The translations under genes and the position numbers were made by a program. This document shows positions 1 to 5,371 of a stretch of 6,244 bases of DNA, in pieces. The stretch's first letter is position 1. The number at the start of each line of letters is the position of its first letter. The notes under the pieces were generated by a model. That model was not told where the DNA came from. It did no database searches and saw only the letters and a list, made by a program, of their open reading frames with translations. The stretch comes from an uncultured Anaerotruncus sp. (GTDB lineage: Bacteria > Bacillota > Clostridia > Oscillospirales > Ruminococcaceae), in NCBI RefSeq assembly GCF_902490045.1, contig NZ_CABUCJ010000131.1, positions 1 through 6,244 on the forward strand. The letters run 5' to 3'.

Positions 1-10
1 GGTTTCTTTC

Positions 11-40
11 CCCTATTTCTTGTCCGTACAAGAAATAGGG
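11..40. repeat. Perfect 13-bp inverted repeat (stem-loop)
   Basis: Bases 11-23 (CCCTATTTCTTGT) are the exact reverse complement of 28-40, with a four-base loop (24-27). Neither strand has a T-run directly after the stem, so it is not a canonical intrinsic terminator, although it could end or protect a transcript from a gene left of the window. It directly abuts the hairpin array that begins at 41. Its role is unknown. Confidence 0.7.
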
Positions 41-170
41 TCGCCGCCGGTCGATTACCGGCAAGCCCTCCGCCCGCTGGGCGGGAAATCTAAAACCGTC
101 GCCGGGCGCAGCCCAGCAAGCTCTGCCGCTCGATGAGCGGCAAATCCAAGAAGATCGCCGGGCAAAAAAA
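41..170. repeat. Tandem paired-hairpin repeat, two full units plus a partial third
   Basis: Units begin with TCGCCG at 41, 99 and 155 (the last truncated, running into seven A's), giving periods of 58 and 56 bp. Each full unit has two short hairpins. In unit 1 the stems are 46-51/57-62 and 70-75/79-84; in unit 2 they are 104-107/111-114 and 125-130/136-141. The linkers are conserved: GCAAG at 61-65 and 116-120, and AAATC at 86-90 and 142-146. The stem sequences differ between units while pairing is kept. This could be a dispersed intergenic repeat or a structured leader RNA for the downstream membrane protein gene; the sequence alone does not decide. Confidence 0.6.
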
Positions 171-174
171 TCAA

Positions 175-233
175 TTCCGCGCGGAACCCCGCGCAAACAC
201 GGCACATACAATGACAGAAACGAGGCAGAATAG
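175..233 (+). promoter_or_regulatory. Leader of the DUF554 gene: palindrome, weak -10, Shine-Dalgarno
   Basis: A perfect 12-base palindrome (TTCCGCGCGGAA) lies at 175-186. TACAAT at 207-212 resembles a -10 box, but I find no matching -35 at 16-18 nt spacing, so the promoter call is weak. GAGG at 222-225, eight bases before the ATG at 234, is the likely Shine-Dalgarno. Confidence 0.3.
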
Positions 234-977
234 ATGGGAACGATAGTCAACGCAATTTCAGTGATCGCGGGCGGCATGATCGGCCTGCTGATCCGCCGCG
301 GGCTCCCCAAAAAGGTGGAGGAGACGGCGATGAAGCTGCTGGGCCTGGCGGTTTTTCTCGTGGGCATCGAAGGGGTCATCACCTCGATGGTCACGGTGGG
401 CGCCGACGGCAGACTGTCCGCCGACGGTTCGCTTCTGCTGATTGCAAGCATGGTCGTCGGCGGGGTGCTCGGGGAATTGTGCGACATCGACGCGGCGCTC
501 GTGCGCGGCGGGAAGGCGATCGAGGCGAAGTTCGGCAAGGAGGGCTTCGCCAAGGGGTTCATCAACGCGTCGCTCATCTTCTGCGTCGGCGCGATGGCGA
601 TCATCGGCGCGCTGAACGACGGCCTCACCGGCGACCCGAGCGTCCTCTTCATCAAATCGGCGCTGGACTTCATCTGTTCGATCATCCTCGGCTCCACGCT
701 GGGGTTCGGCGTGGTGTTCGCGTTTATCCCGGTGCTGGCGTACCAGGGTTCGATCACGCTGCTCGCCGGGGTGCTCGCGCCGGTCGTCTCCGGCCCGATG
801 CTCAACGCCATCTGCATGGTGGGCTATACGATCGTCATGTGCATCGGCATCAACTTTCTGGAGTTCACAAACATCCGCACCGCCAACCTGCTGCCCGCCC
901 TTCTCGTGCCGGTGGTCTACACGCTGGCCCAGCCGCATGTTGCGCGCTTTTTCGACCAGGTTCGGCAGATGTTTTGA
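234..977 (+). CDS. DUF554 family integral membrane protein
   Basis: This 247-residue, very hydrophobic protein belongs to the DUF554 family (relatives include E. coli YqgA and B. subtilis YdfK). The function is not established; the family is often described as a putative transporter or membrane protein. Recognisable features are the N-terminal glycine-rich segment (GGMIGLLIRRGLP, residues 13-25), the block around residues 110-130 (SLIFCVGAMAIIGALNDG) and the later motif KSALDF (141-146), followed by YQGSITLLAG (170-179). Probable membrane segments lie near residues 2-20, 33-55, 66-81, 112-128, 147-168, 172-187, 193-212 and 217-232. The ATG at 234 has a GAGG eight bases upstream, and the protein starts at the usual family N-terminus. 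It appears monocistronic: a 223-bp gap with an independent promoter separates it from the HPr gene. Family assignment is confident; the biological role is not. Confidence 0.9.
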   Translation: MGTIVNAISVIAGGMIGLLIRRGLPKKVEETAMKLLGLAVFLVGIEGVITSMVTVGADGRLSADGSLLLIASMVVGGVLGELCDIDAALVRGGKAIEAKFGKEGFAKGFINASLIFCVGAMAIIGALNDGLTGDPSVLFIKSALDFICSIILGSTLGFGVVFAFIPVLAYQGSITLLAGVLAPVVSGPMLNAICMVGYTIVMCIGINFLEFTNIRTANLLPALLVPVVYTLAQPHVARFFDQVRQMF

Positions 978-978
978 A

Positions 979-999
979 ACCCGGCCGGTCTTTCCGGGT
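979..999 (+). terminator. Weak hairpin after the DUF554 gene, possible terminator
   Basis: ACCCGG (979-984) pairs with CCGGGT (994-999) around a nine-base loop, starting two bases after the stop codon. The following ATCTTG has only a poor U-tract, so termination here is tentative. Confidence 0.3.
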
Positions 1000-1002
1000 A
1001 TC

Positions 1003-1032
1003 TTGCTATAATTGTTGAAAACTTTATAGCAA
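1003..1032 (+). promoter_or_regulatory. Possible extended -10 promoter inside an 8-bp dyad
   Basis: TGCTATAAT at 1004-1012 matches the extended -10 form (TGnTATAAT), but no -35-like hexamer is evident upstream. The same bases form the left arm of a dyad: TTGCTATA (1003-1010) is complementary to TATAGCAA (1025-1032). It could be a second, upstream promoter for the HPr gene or simply an AT-rich intergenic hairpin. Confidence 0.25.
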
Positions 1033-1121
1033 AGTTGCACAATTGCACGGGAGCGGTAAAGCGGCCGAACTGGGAAAGAAACAGAAAATCCCTGCGATTG
1101 GCAAAAGTGGGACAAAAAGCG

Positions 1122-1150
1122 TTGACGCTTTGACGCAATGCGCTTATAAT
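1122..1150 (+). promoter_or_regulatory. Sigma-A-type promoter of the HPr gene
   Basis: TTGACG (1122-1127) and a perfect TATAAT (1145-1150) are separated by exactly 17 bases, an almost ideal housekeeping promoter. Transcription would start near 1157, giving a leader of about 44 nt before the HPr ATG at 1201. A dyad (AAAGCG 1116-1121 and CGCTTT 1126-1131) straddles the -35 box and could be an operator. Confidence 0.85.
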
Positions 1151-1200
1151 AGTAACAACTTATTCAACGCCACATACTTGAGAAATAGGAGAGTATTGAA

Positions 1201-1464
1201 ATGTTTGTGAAAGAAGTCGCCGTTCAGAACCAGGTCGGTTTGCACGCCCGCCCCGCAACATTCTTTATTCAGAAAGCAAACGAGTATAAATCCTCCATCT
1301 GGGTTGAGAAGGAGGAGCGCCGCGTCAACGCCAAGAGCCTGCTCGGCGTCCTTTCCCTCGGCATCGTCGGCGGCACCACCATCCGCATCATCGCGGACGG
1401 CTCCGATGAGCAGGTTGCCGTCGAGGGGCTTGTCAAGCTGGTCGAGTCCGGCTTCACCGAGTAA
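1201..1464 (+). CDS. ptsH: HPr, phosphocarrier protein of the phosphotransferase system
   Basis: HPr carries phosphate from enzyme I (PEP-dependent) to the sugar-specific EIIA proteins in the cytoplasm. The 87-residue length is normal for the family. The active-site motif GLHARPA places the catalytic histidine at residue 15 with Arg17 beside it. NAKSLLGVLSLG (43-54) places the regulatory serine at 46. In Gram-positives, HPr kinase/phosphorylase modifies Ser46, and HPr-Ser-P works with CcpA in carbon catabolite control. His15 is present, so this is not a Crh-type paralogue. The ATG is preceded by AGGAG (1187-1191), nine bases away. The gene stands alone: it has its own promoter (1122-1150) and strong terminator (1481-1517), and no ptsI follows. 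Stand-alone HPr genes are common in Clostridia. The dyad over the -35 box hints at transcriptional control, which is inference. Confidence 0.95.
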   Translation: MFVKEVAVQNQVGLHARPATFFIQKANEYKSSIWVEKEERRVNAKSLLGVLSLGIVGGTTIRIIADGSDEQVAVEGLVKLVESGFTE

Positions 1465-1480
1465 TCGCATCCACCCGCTG

Positions 1481-1517
1481 AAAATGCACCGCTCAGAAGC
1501 CTGACGGTGCATTTTTT
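1481..1517 (+). terminator. Intrinsic terminator after the HPr gene
   Basis: AAAATGCACCG (1481-1491) pairs perfectly with CGGTGCATTTT (1505-1515). Beyond a single bulged C (1492), TCAG (1493-1496) pairs with CTGA (1501-1504) around an AAGC tetraloop. The T-run spans 1512-1517, and more T's follow at 1520-1523. The hairpin begins 16 bases after the HPr stop and lies upstream of uvrC, so it should insulate the two genes. Confidence 0.9.
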
Positions 1518-1561
1518 CATTTTATCGGCAAACAATCCATATTGCGGGAAGGAGGGCTCCC

Positions 1562-3397
1562 TTGGACAACCCGCGTCTGCCATACCTCGCCGAAAAAGCG
1601 CACAAGCTGCCGCTGCGGCCAGGCGTGTACATCATGAAGAACCGCGCGGGCGACATCATCTACATCGGCAAGGCCAAGGCGCTCAAAAACCGCGTGAGCA
1701 GCTATTTCCGCGCGGTGGAAAAGCACCTGCCGAAGGTCTACCAGATGGTGAGCCACGTCCACGACTTCGACTACATCGTCACCGACAGCGAATTCGAGGC
1801 GCTCGTGCTCGAGTGCAGCATGATCAAGCTGCATTCCCCCAAATACAACATCCTGCTCAAGGACGACAAGGGCTACAGCTATATCAAGGTCACAAAGGAG
1901 CCCTATCCGCGCATCCGGCATGTCTTTCAGCGGGAGGAGGACGGCGCGACCTATATCGGGCCGTACATCTCCTCCTTCGTCGTCAACGAGACGGTCGACG
2001 AGGTGAACCGCGCGTTCCTGCTGCCAACCTGCACCCGCAGATTCCCGCAGGAGTTCGGCAAGGGCCGCCCCTGCCTCAACTTCCACATCAAGCAGTGCAT
2101 GGGGGTCTGCCGGGGGCGGATCTCGCAGGAGGAGTATGCGGAAGCACTCGAACAGGCGCTCGAATACATCCGGGGCGGCGGGGCCCAGTCGGTGGAGCTG
2201 CTGACCCGGCGGATGAACGAGTGCGCCGAAAAGATGCAGTTCGAGAAGGCCGCCCAGCTGCGCGACCGCATCAAGGCGATCAGCCGGATCAGCGAGTCGC
2301 AGAAGGTGGTCTTCTCCAAGGTTGCCAACCAGGACATCATCGCGCTCGCGCGCAGCGAGCAGGACACCTGCGCCGTGGTGCTCAAATTCCGCGGGGAGCG
2401 GCTGGTGGACAAGCAGGATTTCCTGCTCGGCGCGACGGACGACCTTGACGGCGCACGGCTGGAGTTCCTGCTGCGCTACTACACCACGCGCGAGGATATC
2501 CCGAAGCGGGTTCAGCTCGACGGGGAGATCGAGGACATCGACATCGCCGCGCAGCTGCTCTCCGAGCAGGCGGGACACAGGGTGGAAATCCGGGTGCCCC
2601 AGCGGGGCGAGCAGCAGAAGCTGGTGGAAATGGCGCGGGCGAACGCCGCGGAGCGGCTGTCGCAGAAGGCGGAGCGCACCGGCCGGGAGGTCGCGGCGCT
2701 CGACGAGCTGGCGCGGCTGCTCGGGCTTTCGAAACCGCCCGCCTACATCGAGGCGTACGACATCTCCAACATCGGCTCGGACACGGTGGTGGGCGGCATG
2801 GTCGTCTTTGAGAACGGGCGTCCCAAACGGGCCTGCTACCGCAAGTTCTCGATTAAGACGGTGCAGGGCACCGACGACTACGCGAGCATGGCGGAGGTGC
2901 TTTCCCGGCGGTTCGGCCGCTACCTCGACGAAACACAGAAGGACGAGGCGTTCGACCGGATGCCCGACCTCATCCTGCTCGACGGCGGCAAGGGGCACGT
3001 CTCCACGATCGTGCCGCTGCTCGCCTCGATGGGGATTTCGGCGCCTGTCTTCGGCATGGTCAAGGACGATCGGCACCGCACCCGCGCGATCGCGGAGTCG
3101 GGCGGCGAGATCGCGATCAATTCCCACCGCAGCGCCTTCACCCTCGTGTCGACGATTCAGGACGAGGTGCACCGTTTTTCCATCACCTTTTCCCGGGCGC
3201 GGCATCAGAAATCGGCGTTTGAGTCCACCCTCACCCAATGCGAAGGGATCGGCGAAAAACGCGCGGCGGAAATCTTCCGGCACTTCAAAACGATTAAGGC
3301 CATCCGCGCCGCGTCCCCGGACCAGCTCGCGGAGGTCAAGGGCGTTTCCAAAACCGCCGCCCGGAAGCTCTATGACTTCCTGCATGCCGAAGATTGA
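1562..3397 (+). CDS. uvrC: UvrC, excinuclease ABC subunit C
   Basis: UvrC makes both the 3' and 5' incisions around a lesion in UvrABC nucleotide excision repair. The 611-residue protein is full length. The GIY-YIG nuclease domain is N-terminal: GVY at 21-23, YIG at 34-36, Arg44 in the following helix, and the acidic block around 77-84. Four cysteines at 157, 171, 179 and 183 match the spacing style of the [4Fe-4S] ligands described in E. coli UvrC. The UvrB-interacting UVR motif lies near 211-240. The RNase H-like 5' nuclease domain contributes Asp400 (EAYDISN), Asp474 (LLDGGKG) and His537 (DEVHRF), equivalent to the known Asp-Asp-His set. Tandem helix-hairpin-helix motifs close the protein (about 556-605). 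The start is TTG, chosen because AAGGAGG (1549-1555) sits six bases upstream and the N-terminus fits the family. Only a weak promoter-like pair is visible before it. A promoter for the downstream region overlaps its stop codon. Confidence 0.97.
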   Translation: MDNPRLPYLAEKAHKLPLRPGVYIMKNRAGDIIYIGKAKALKNRVSSYFRAVEKHLPKVYQMVSHVHDFDYIVTDSEFEALVLECSMIKLHSPKYNILLKDDKGYSYIKVTKEPYPRIRHVFQREEDGATYIGPYISSFVVNETVDEVNRAFLLPTCTRRFPQEFGKGRPCLNFHIKQCMGVCRGRISQEEYAEALEQALEYIRGGGAQSVELLTRRMNECAEKMQFEKAAQLRDRIKAISRISESQKVVFSKVANQDIIALARSEQDTCAVVLKFRGERLVDKQDFLLGATDDLDGARLEFLLRYYTTREDIPKRVQLDGEIEDIDIAAQLLSEQAGHRVEIRVPQRGEQQKLVEMARANAAERLSQKAERTGREVAALDELARLLGLSKPPAYIEAYDISNIGSDTVVGGMVVFENGRPKRACYRKFSIKTVQGTDDYASMAEVLSRRFGRYLDETQKDEAFDRMPDLILLDGGKGHVSTIVPLLASMGISAPVFGMVKDDRHRTRAIAESGGEIAINSHRSAFTLVSTIQDEVHRFSITFSRARHQKSAFESTLTQCEGIGEKRAAEIFRHFKTIKAIRAASPDQLAEVKGVSKTAARKLYDFLHAED

Positions 3398-3422
3398 CAA
3401 ACTGCGTAAAACCCCGTATCAT
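3394..3422 (+). promoter_or_regulatory. Sigma-A-type promoter overlapping the uvrC stop codon
   Basis: A perfect TTGACA (3394-3399), which includes the uvrC TGA, is followed after exactly 17 bases by TATCAT (3417-3422), one base from consensus. Transcription would start around 3429. The transcript would begin at an inverted repeat and run about 390 nt through repeats before reaching rsmD. No better promoter is visible in the spacer, so this is the best candidate for driving rsmD-coaD, or alternatively a small RNA. Confidence 0.65.
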
Positions 3423-3424
3423 GA

Positions 3425-3456
3425 CCAAAGGGAACTTTCGGGAAAGTTCCCTTTGG
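3425..3456. repeat. Perfect 15-bp inverted repeat downstream of uvrC
   Basis: CCAAAGGGAACTTTC (3425-3439) is exactly complementary to 3442-3456, with only GG between the arms. No T-run follows on either strand, so a standard intrinsic terminator is unlikely. Its right arm overlaps the first copy of the 40-bp direct repeat. It starts three bases after the TATCAT box, so most of it would lie at the very 5' end of a transcript from that promoter. Confidence 0.75.
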
Positions 3457-3595
3457 GAACCCTCAAAGCGTTTGGTTCAGGGTCCGCGCCCCGCGCCGGG
3501 ATATGCCGCCGTCCGTGTTTGAAGTGCGGGCAGCGCGGCGGAGAAGTTCCCTTTGGAAACCCTTAAAGCGTTTGGTTCAGGGTTTACGTCCCGCG
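3444..3595. repeat. 40-bp direct repeat, two copies exactly 100 bp apart
   Basis: Bases 3444-3483 and 3544-3583 match at 38 of 40 positions and share the core AAAGCGTTTGGTTCAGGGT. Weaker similarity continues to 3495/3595, adding four more mismatches. All six differences are transitions, with A or T always in the second copy. Each copy can fold: ACCCT (3459-3463) with AGGGT (3479-3483) in the first, and AAACCCT (3557-3563) with AGGGTTT (3579-3585) in the second. No terminal inverted repeats or target-site duplications are evident. The family and function are unrecognised. Confidence 0.7.
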
Positions 3596-3674
3596 TGGGG
3601 AGGATTCGCCGGTCACGTTGGGAGCGGGCCGCCGCTTTCCCCCACGGGTAGAGGCTGCTTAGGGGGCGGAGGCC

Positions 3675-3795
3675 GGCCTGATAAAAGTTTTCGGGTCCCG
3701 GGGGCTTTTTCAAAAGCCCTCCGGGCGGCCTGATAAGAGTTTTCGGGTCCCGGGGGCTTTTTTCAAAAGCCCTCCGGGCGGCCTGATGAAAGTTT
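3675..3795. repeat. 52/53-bp tandem repeat with strong hairpins, two copies plus a partial third
   Basis: Copy 1 (3675-3726) and copy 2 (3727-3779) both begin GGCCTGATAA and differ by one substitution and one extra T. A third, truncated start (GGCCTGATGAAAGTTT, 3780-3795) runs into the rsmD leader. Each full copy contains a GC-rich hairpin, in which CCCGGGGGCTTTT pairs with AAAAGCCCTCCGGG with one G-T pair and one bulged C. The T-run lies inside the stem rather than after it, so these are not standard terminators, though they could attenuate transcription or stabilise RNA. The near identity of the copies suggests recent duplication. Confidence 0.75.
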
Positions 3796-3818
3796 CCTCG
3801 GAAGAAAGGAAATGAGAT

Positions 3819-4367
3819 ATGAGAGTGATTACCGGAACGGCGCGCGGCACGCGGTTGGAAGCCCCGGAGGGGCTTGCGACGCGGCCGACGTCCGATATGG
3901 CCAAGGAGGCCATGTTCAGCATCCTGCATTTTGAGCTTGCGGAGGCGGTTGTGCTTGATCTCTTTGCGGGCAGCGGCCAGCTCGGCATCGAGGCGCTGTC
4001 ACGCGGGGCGAGACAGTGCGTCTTTGTCGACCGGGAGCGCGCGGCGCAGGAGGTCATCCGCCGCAACCTTGCGGCGGCCAAGCTCGCCGACCGCGCGCGG
4101 GTGGCCGCGATGGAGGCGCAGAGCTTCCTGCTCGGCGCGAAGGAGCGGTTCGACATCGCCCTGCTCGACCCGCCCTACGGCGAAAACCTCATCCCCGCGG
4201 TGCTGCCGAAGCTCGCGGGGCTCATGAAGGACACGGGCGTCATCGTCTGCGAGACGGAAAAGAAGGAGGAACTGCCCGAGGCGGCGGGGGAGTTCCTGCT
4301 GCACCGGACCTACCGCTATGGCAAGGCGAAGATCACGACCTACAGAAAACGACAGGAAGAGGAATGA
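3819..4367 (+). CDS. rsmD: RsmD, 16S rRNA (guanine-N2)-methyltransferase
   Basis: RsmD transfers a methyl group from S-adenosylmethionine to N2 of guanine 966 (E. coli numbering) of 16S rRNA during small-subunit assembly. The 182-residue length is typical. The N-terminus (MRVITGTARG) and the conserved RPTSDMAKEAMFSIL block (22-36) are family hallmarks. The SAM-binding motif I is DLFAGSGQLGIEALSRGA (47-64), and the catalytic motif IV DPPY is at 117-120. The ATG at 3819 follows AAAGGA (3805-3810) by eight bases. That binding site could pair with TTTCCT (3793-3798), a sequence derived from the end of the upstream tandem repeat. Only three bases separate the gene from coaD, so the two are surely co-transcribed. 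The rsmD-coaD pair is a common bacterial arrangement. Confidence 0.95.
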   Translation: MRVITGTARGTRLEAPEGLATRPTSDMAKEAMFSILHFELAEAVVLDLFAGSGQLGIEALSRGARQCVFVDRERAAQEVIRRNLAAAKLADRARVAAMEAQSFLLGAKERFDIALLDPPYGENLIPAVLPKLAGLMKDTGVIVCETEKKEELPEAAGEFLLHRTYRYGKAKITTYRKRQEEE

Positions 4368-4370
4368 CGA

Positions 4371-4883
4371 ATGGAACGACTGGCGATCTGCCCCGGGAGC
4401 TTTGACCCCATCACAAAGGGACATGAGGAGATCATCCGGCGGGCGGCGGGCCTCTTCGACCGGGTGATCGTGGTGGTGAGCGCCAACCCCGACAAGAACC
4501 CGATCTTTTCCCTCGACGAGCGGGTGCGCCTCATCCACGCGGTCTGCGTGGACATGCCCAACGTGGAAGTTGACAAGTTCAGCGGTTTGCTGATAGACTA
4601 TGTGCGTAGGAAGTCCGCGGTCGCCATCGTCAAGGGCCTGCGGGCGGTATCCGACTTTGATTATGAGTTCCAGATGGCGCTGACCAACCGTAAGCTCATG
4701 CCCCAGGCGGAGACGGTGTTCCTCACGCCGAGCAGCGACAACATGTACCTGAGCTCGAGCATGGTGCGGCAGATCGCCCGCTTCGGCGGCGACGTGAGCA
4801 GCTTCGTCCCCTCCATCATCCTGGACGCGGTGGTCGAGCGGCTCAAAATCAAATTCCCCGAAACAGAAACAGCTGACGAATAA
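4371..4883 (+). CDS. coaD: CoaD, phosphopantetheine adenylyltransferase
   Basis: CoaD joins 4'-phosphopantetheine and ATP to give dephospho-CoA and pyrophosphate, the penultimate step of coenzyme A synthesis. The 170-residue length is close to the usual size for this hexameric cytosolic enzyme. The nucleotidyltransferase signature PGSFDPITKGH (8-18) contains the TxGH motif at Thr15-Gly17-His18. Lys42 in NPDKNP, Arg91 in KGLRAVSDFDYE, and the ATP-loop motif LSSSMVR (127-133) are also in place. It lies three bases after rsmD, and its AGGAAGAGGA Shine-Dalgarno (4354-4363) sits within the rsmD 3' end, consistent with translational coupling. The coiled-coil gene follows 22 bases later. Nothing about the protein is unusual. 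Confidence 0.97.
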   Translation: MERLAICPGSFDPITKGHEEIIRRAAGLFDRVIVVVSANPDKNPIFSLDERVRLIHAVCVDMPNVEVDKFSGLLIDYVRRKSAVAIVKGLRAVSDFDYEFQMALTNRKLMPQAETVFLTPSSDNMYLSSSMVRQIARFGGDVSSFVPSIILDAVVERLKIKFPETETADE

Positions 4884-4905
4884 CCGATAAAGGAGTGGAT
4901 TCCGA

Positions 4906-5361
4906 ATGAACATCGATGAAATTCTGGACGTGATCGACGAACTGCTCGACCGTTCCTGGAGCCTGCCGCTTTCGGGCGGCCGGTGTGTGGTGGACGCCGA
5001 CAAGGTGCGCGACCTGATCGACGATATCCGCCTGAACATCCCGGCGGAGATCAAGCAGGCCAAGGCGATCGTCTCCGACCGCACCGACATCATCGAAAAC
5101 GCCAAGAAAGAGGCGGAGCAGATCGTGCGCAAGGCGGAGGACCGCGCCCGCACCCTTATCGCGCAGGAGGAGGTCAGCAAGGCCGCGCAGGCCAAGGCGT
5201 CGGAAATCCTCTCCCAGGCGCAGCTCAAATCCCGCGAGATCCGCCAGGCGGCGCAGGAGTTTTCCGACAACTGCCTGCTCAAGACCGAGGAGGTCCTCGT
5301 CAAATCCCTCACCGAGATCAAGGCGACCCGGCAGGCGTTCCGCAACGCCACCAGCCGGTGA
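4906..5361 (+). CDS. Coiled-coil 'ATPase-like' protein of unknown function
   Basis: This 151-residue soluble protein has no signal peptide or membrane segment. The N-terminus (MNIDEILDVIDELLDRS, 1-17) is a short helix, followed by a loop with SGGRCVVDADKVRDLIDDIR (23-42). Residues about 47-145 form one long charged, alanine-rich helix with heptad-like repeats (for example ENAKKEAEQIVRKAEDRAR, 64-82). Such proteins are often annotated in Clostridia as 'ATPase' or V-type ATPase subunit H/F-type b subunit-like. That label rests on the low-complexity stalk-like helix; there is no Walker motif here, so ATPase activity is unsupported. A scaffolding role like that of DivIVA-type coiled coils is an equally open guess. 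AAAGGAG (4889-4895) lies ten bases before the ATG. It is the last gene of the rsmD-coaD operon, followed by a strong terminator. Confidence 0.85.
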   Translation: MNIDEILDVIDELLDRSWSLPLSGGRCVVDADKVRDLIDDIRLNIPAEIKQAKAIVSDRTDIIENAKKEAEQIVRKAEDRARTLIAQEEVSKAAQAKASEILSQAQLKSREIRQAAQEFSDNCLLKTEEVLVKSLTEIKATRQAFRNATSR

Positions 5362-5371
5362 TTTGACCGAC

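Larger units (their letters stand above)
3398..3818. other. 421-bp non-coding spacer between uvrC and rsmD, repeat-rich
   Basis: No open frame here looks like a protein: those present are arginine-, proline- and glycine-rich by-products of the repeats or antisense to rsmD. In order, the spacer holds the end of a promoter (3394-3422), a perfect inverted repeat (3425-3456), a 40-bp element occurring twice 100 bp apart, a GC-rich stretch, a 52/53-bp tandem repeat (3675-3795) and the rsmD ribosome binding site. In the GC-rich stretch (about 3596-3674) I see only an imperfect long-range pairing between roughly 3589-3600 and 3637-3647. If transcribed, the whole spacer would form the rsmD 5' leader. 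Confidence 0.7.

Noticed and set aside
41..170. CRISPR array
   Set aside because: The units contain two hairpins each with variable stems, there are no constant repeats separated by unique spacers of constant length, and no cas genes are present.
1517..3400. A 627-residue minus-strand open frame opposite uvrC
   Set aside because: It mirrors uvrC almost exactly. The plus-strand UvrC has every catalytic motif, whereas the antisense product is rich in Arg, Leu, His and Asp and has no recognisable domain. Long antisense frames are expected in GC-rich genes.
3675..3779. Tandem rho-independent terminators before rsmD
   Set aside because: The hairpins are strong, but the T-run is inside the stem-loop and the bases after the stem are GGCCTGAT, so the required U-tract is missing on both strands.
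3429..3818. T-box or another known riboswitch ahead of rsmD
   Set aside because: GGGT and CGCG fragments superficially recall a T-box, but the conserved T-box sequence, a specifier loop and a terminator with a U-tract are not found. The core is a duplicated repeat, and rsmD-coaD is not a typical T-box target.
3477..3929. Small open frames on both strands in the uvrC-rsmD spacer (such as 3503-3733 plus and 3477-3929 minus)
   Set aside because: Their peptides are translations of the repeats (for example RPPGGLLKK repeats). The two copies of the 100-bp-spaced element fall in different frames, and the minus-strand one runs into the rsmD coding region.
3999..5351. A 450-residue minus-strand open frame across rsmD, coaD and the coiled-coil gene
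   Set aside because: It runs antisense to three well-supported genes, has a composition driven by codon-position GC bias and shows no family resemblance.
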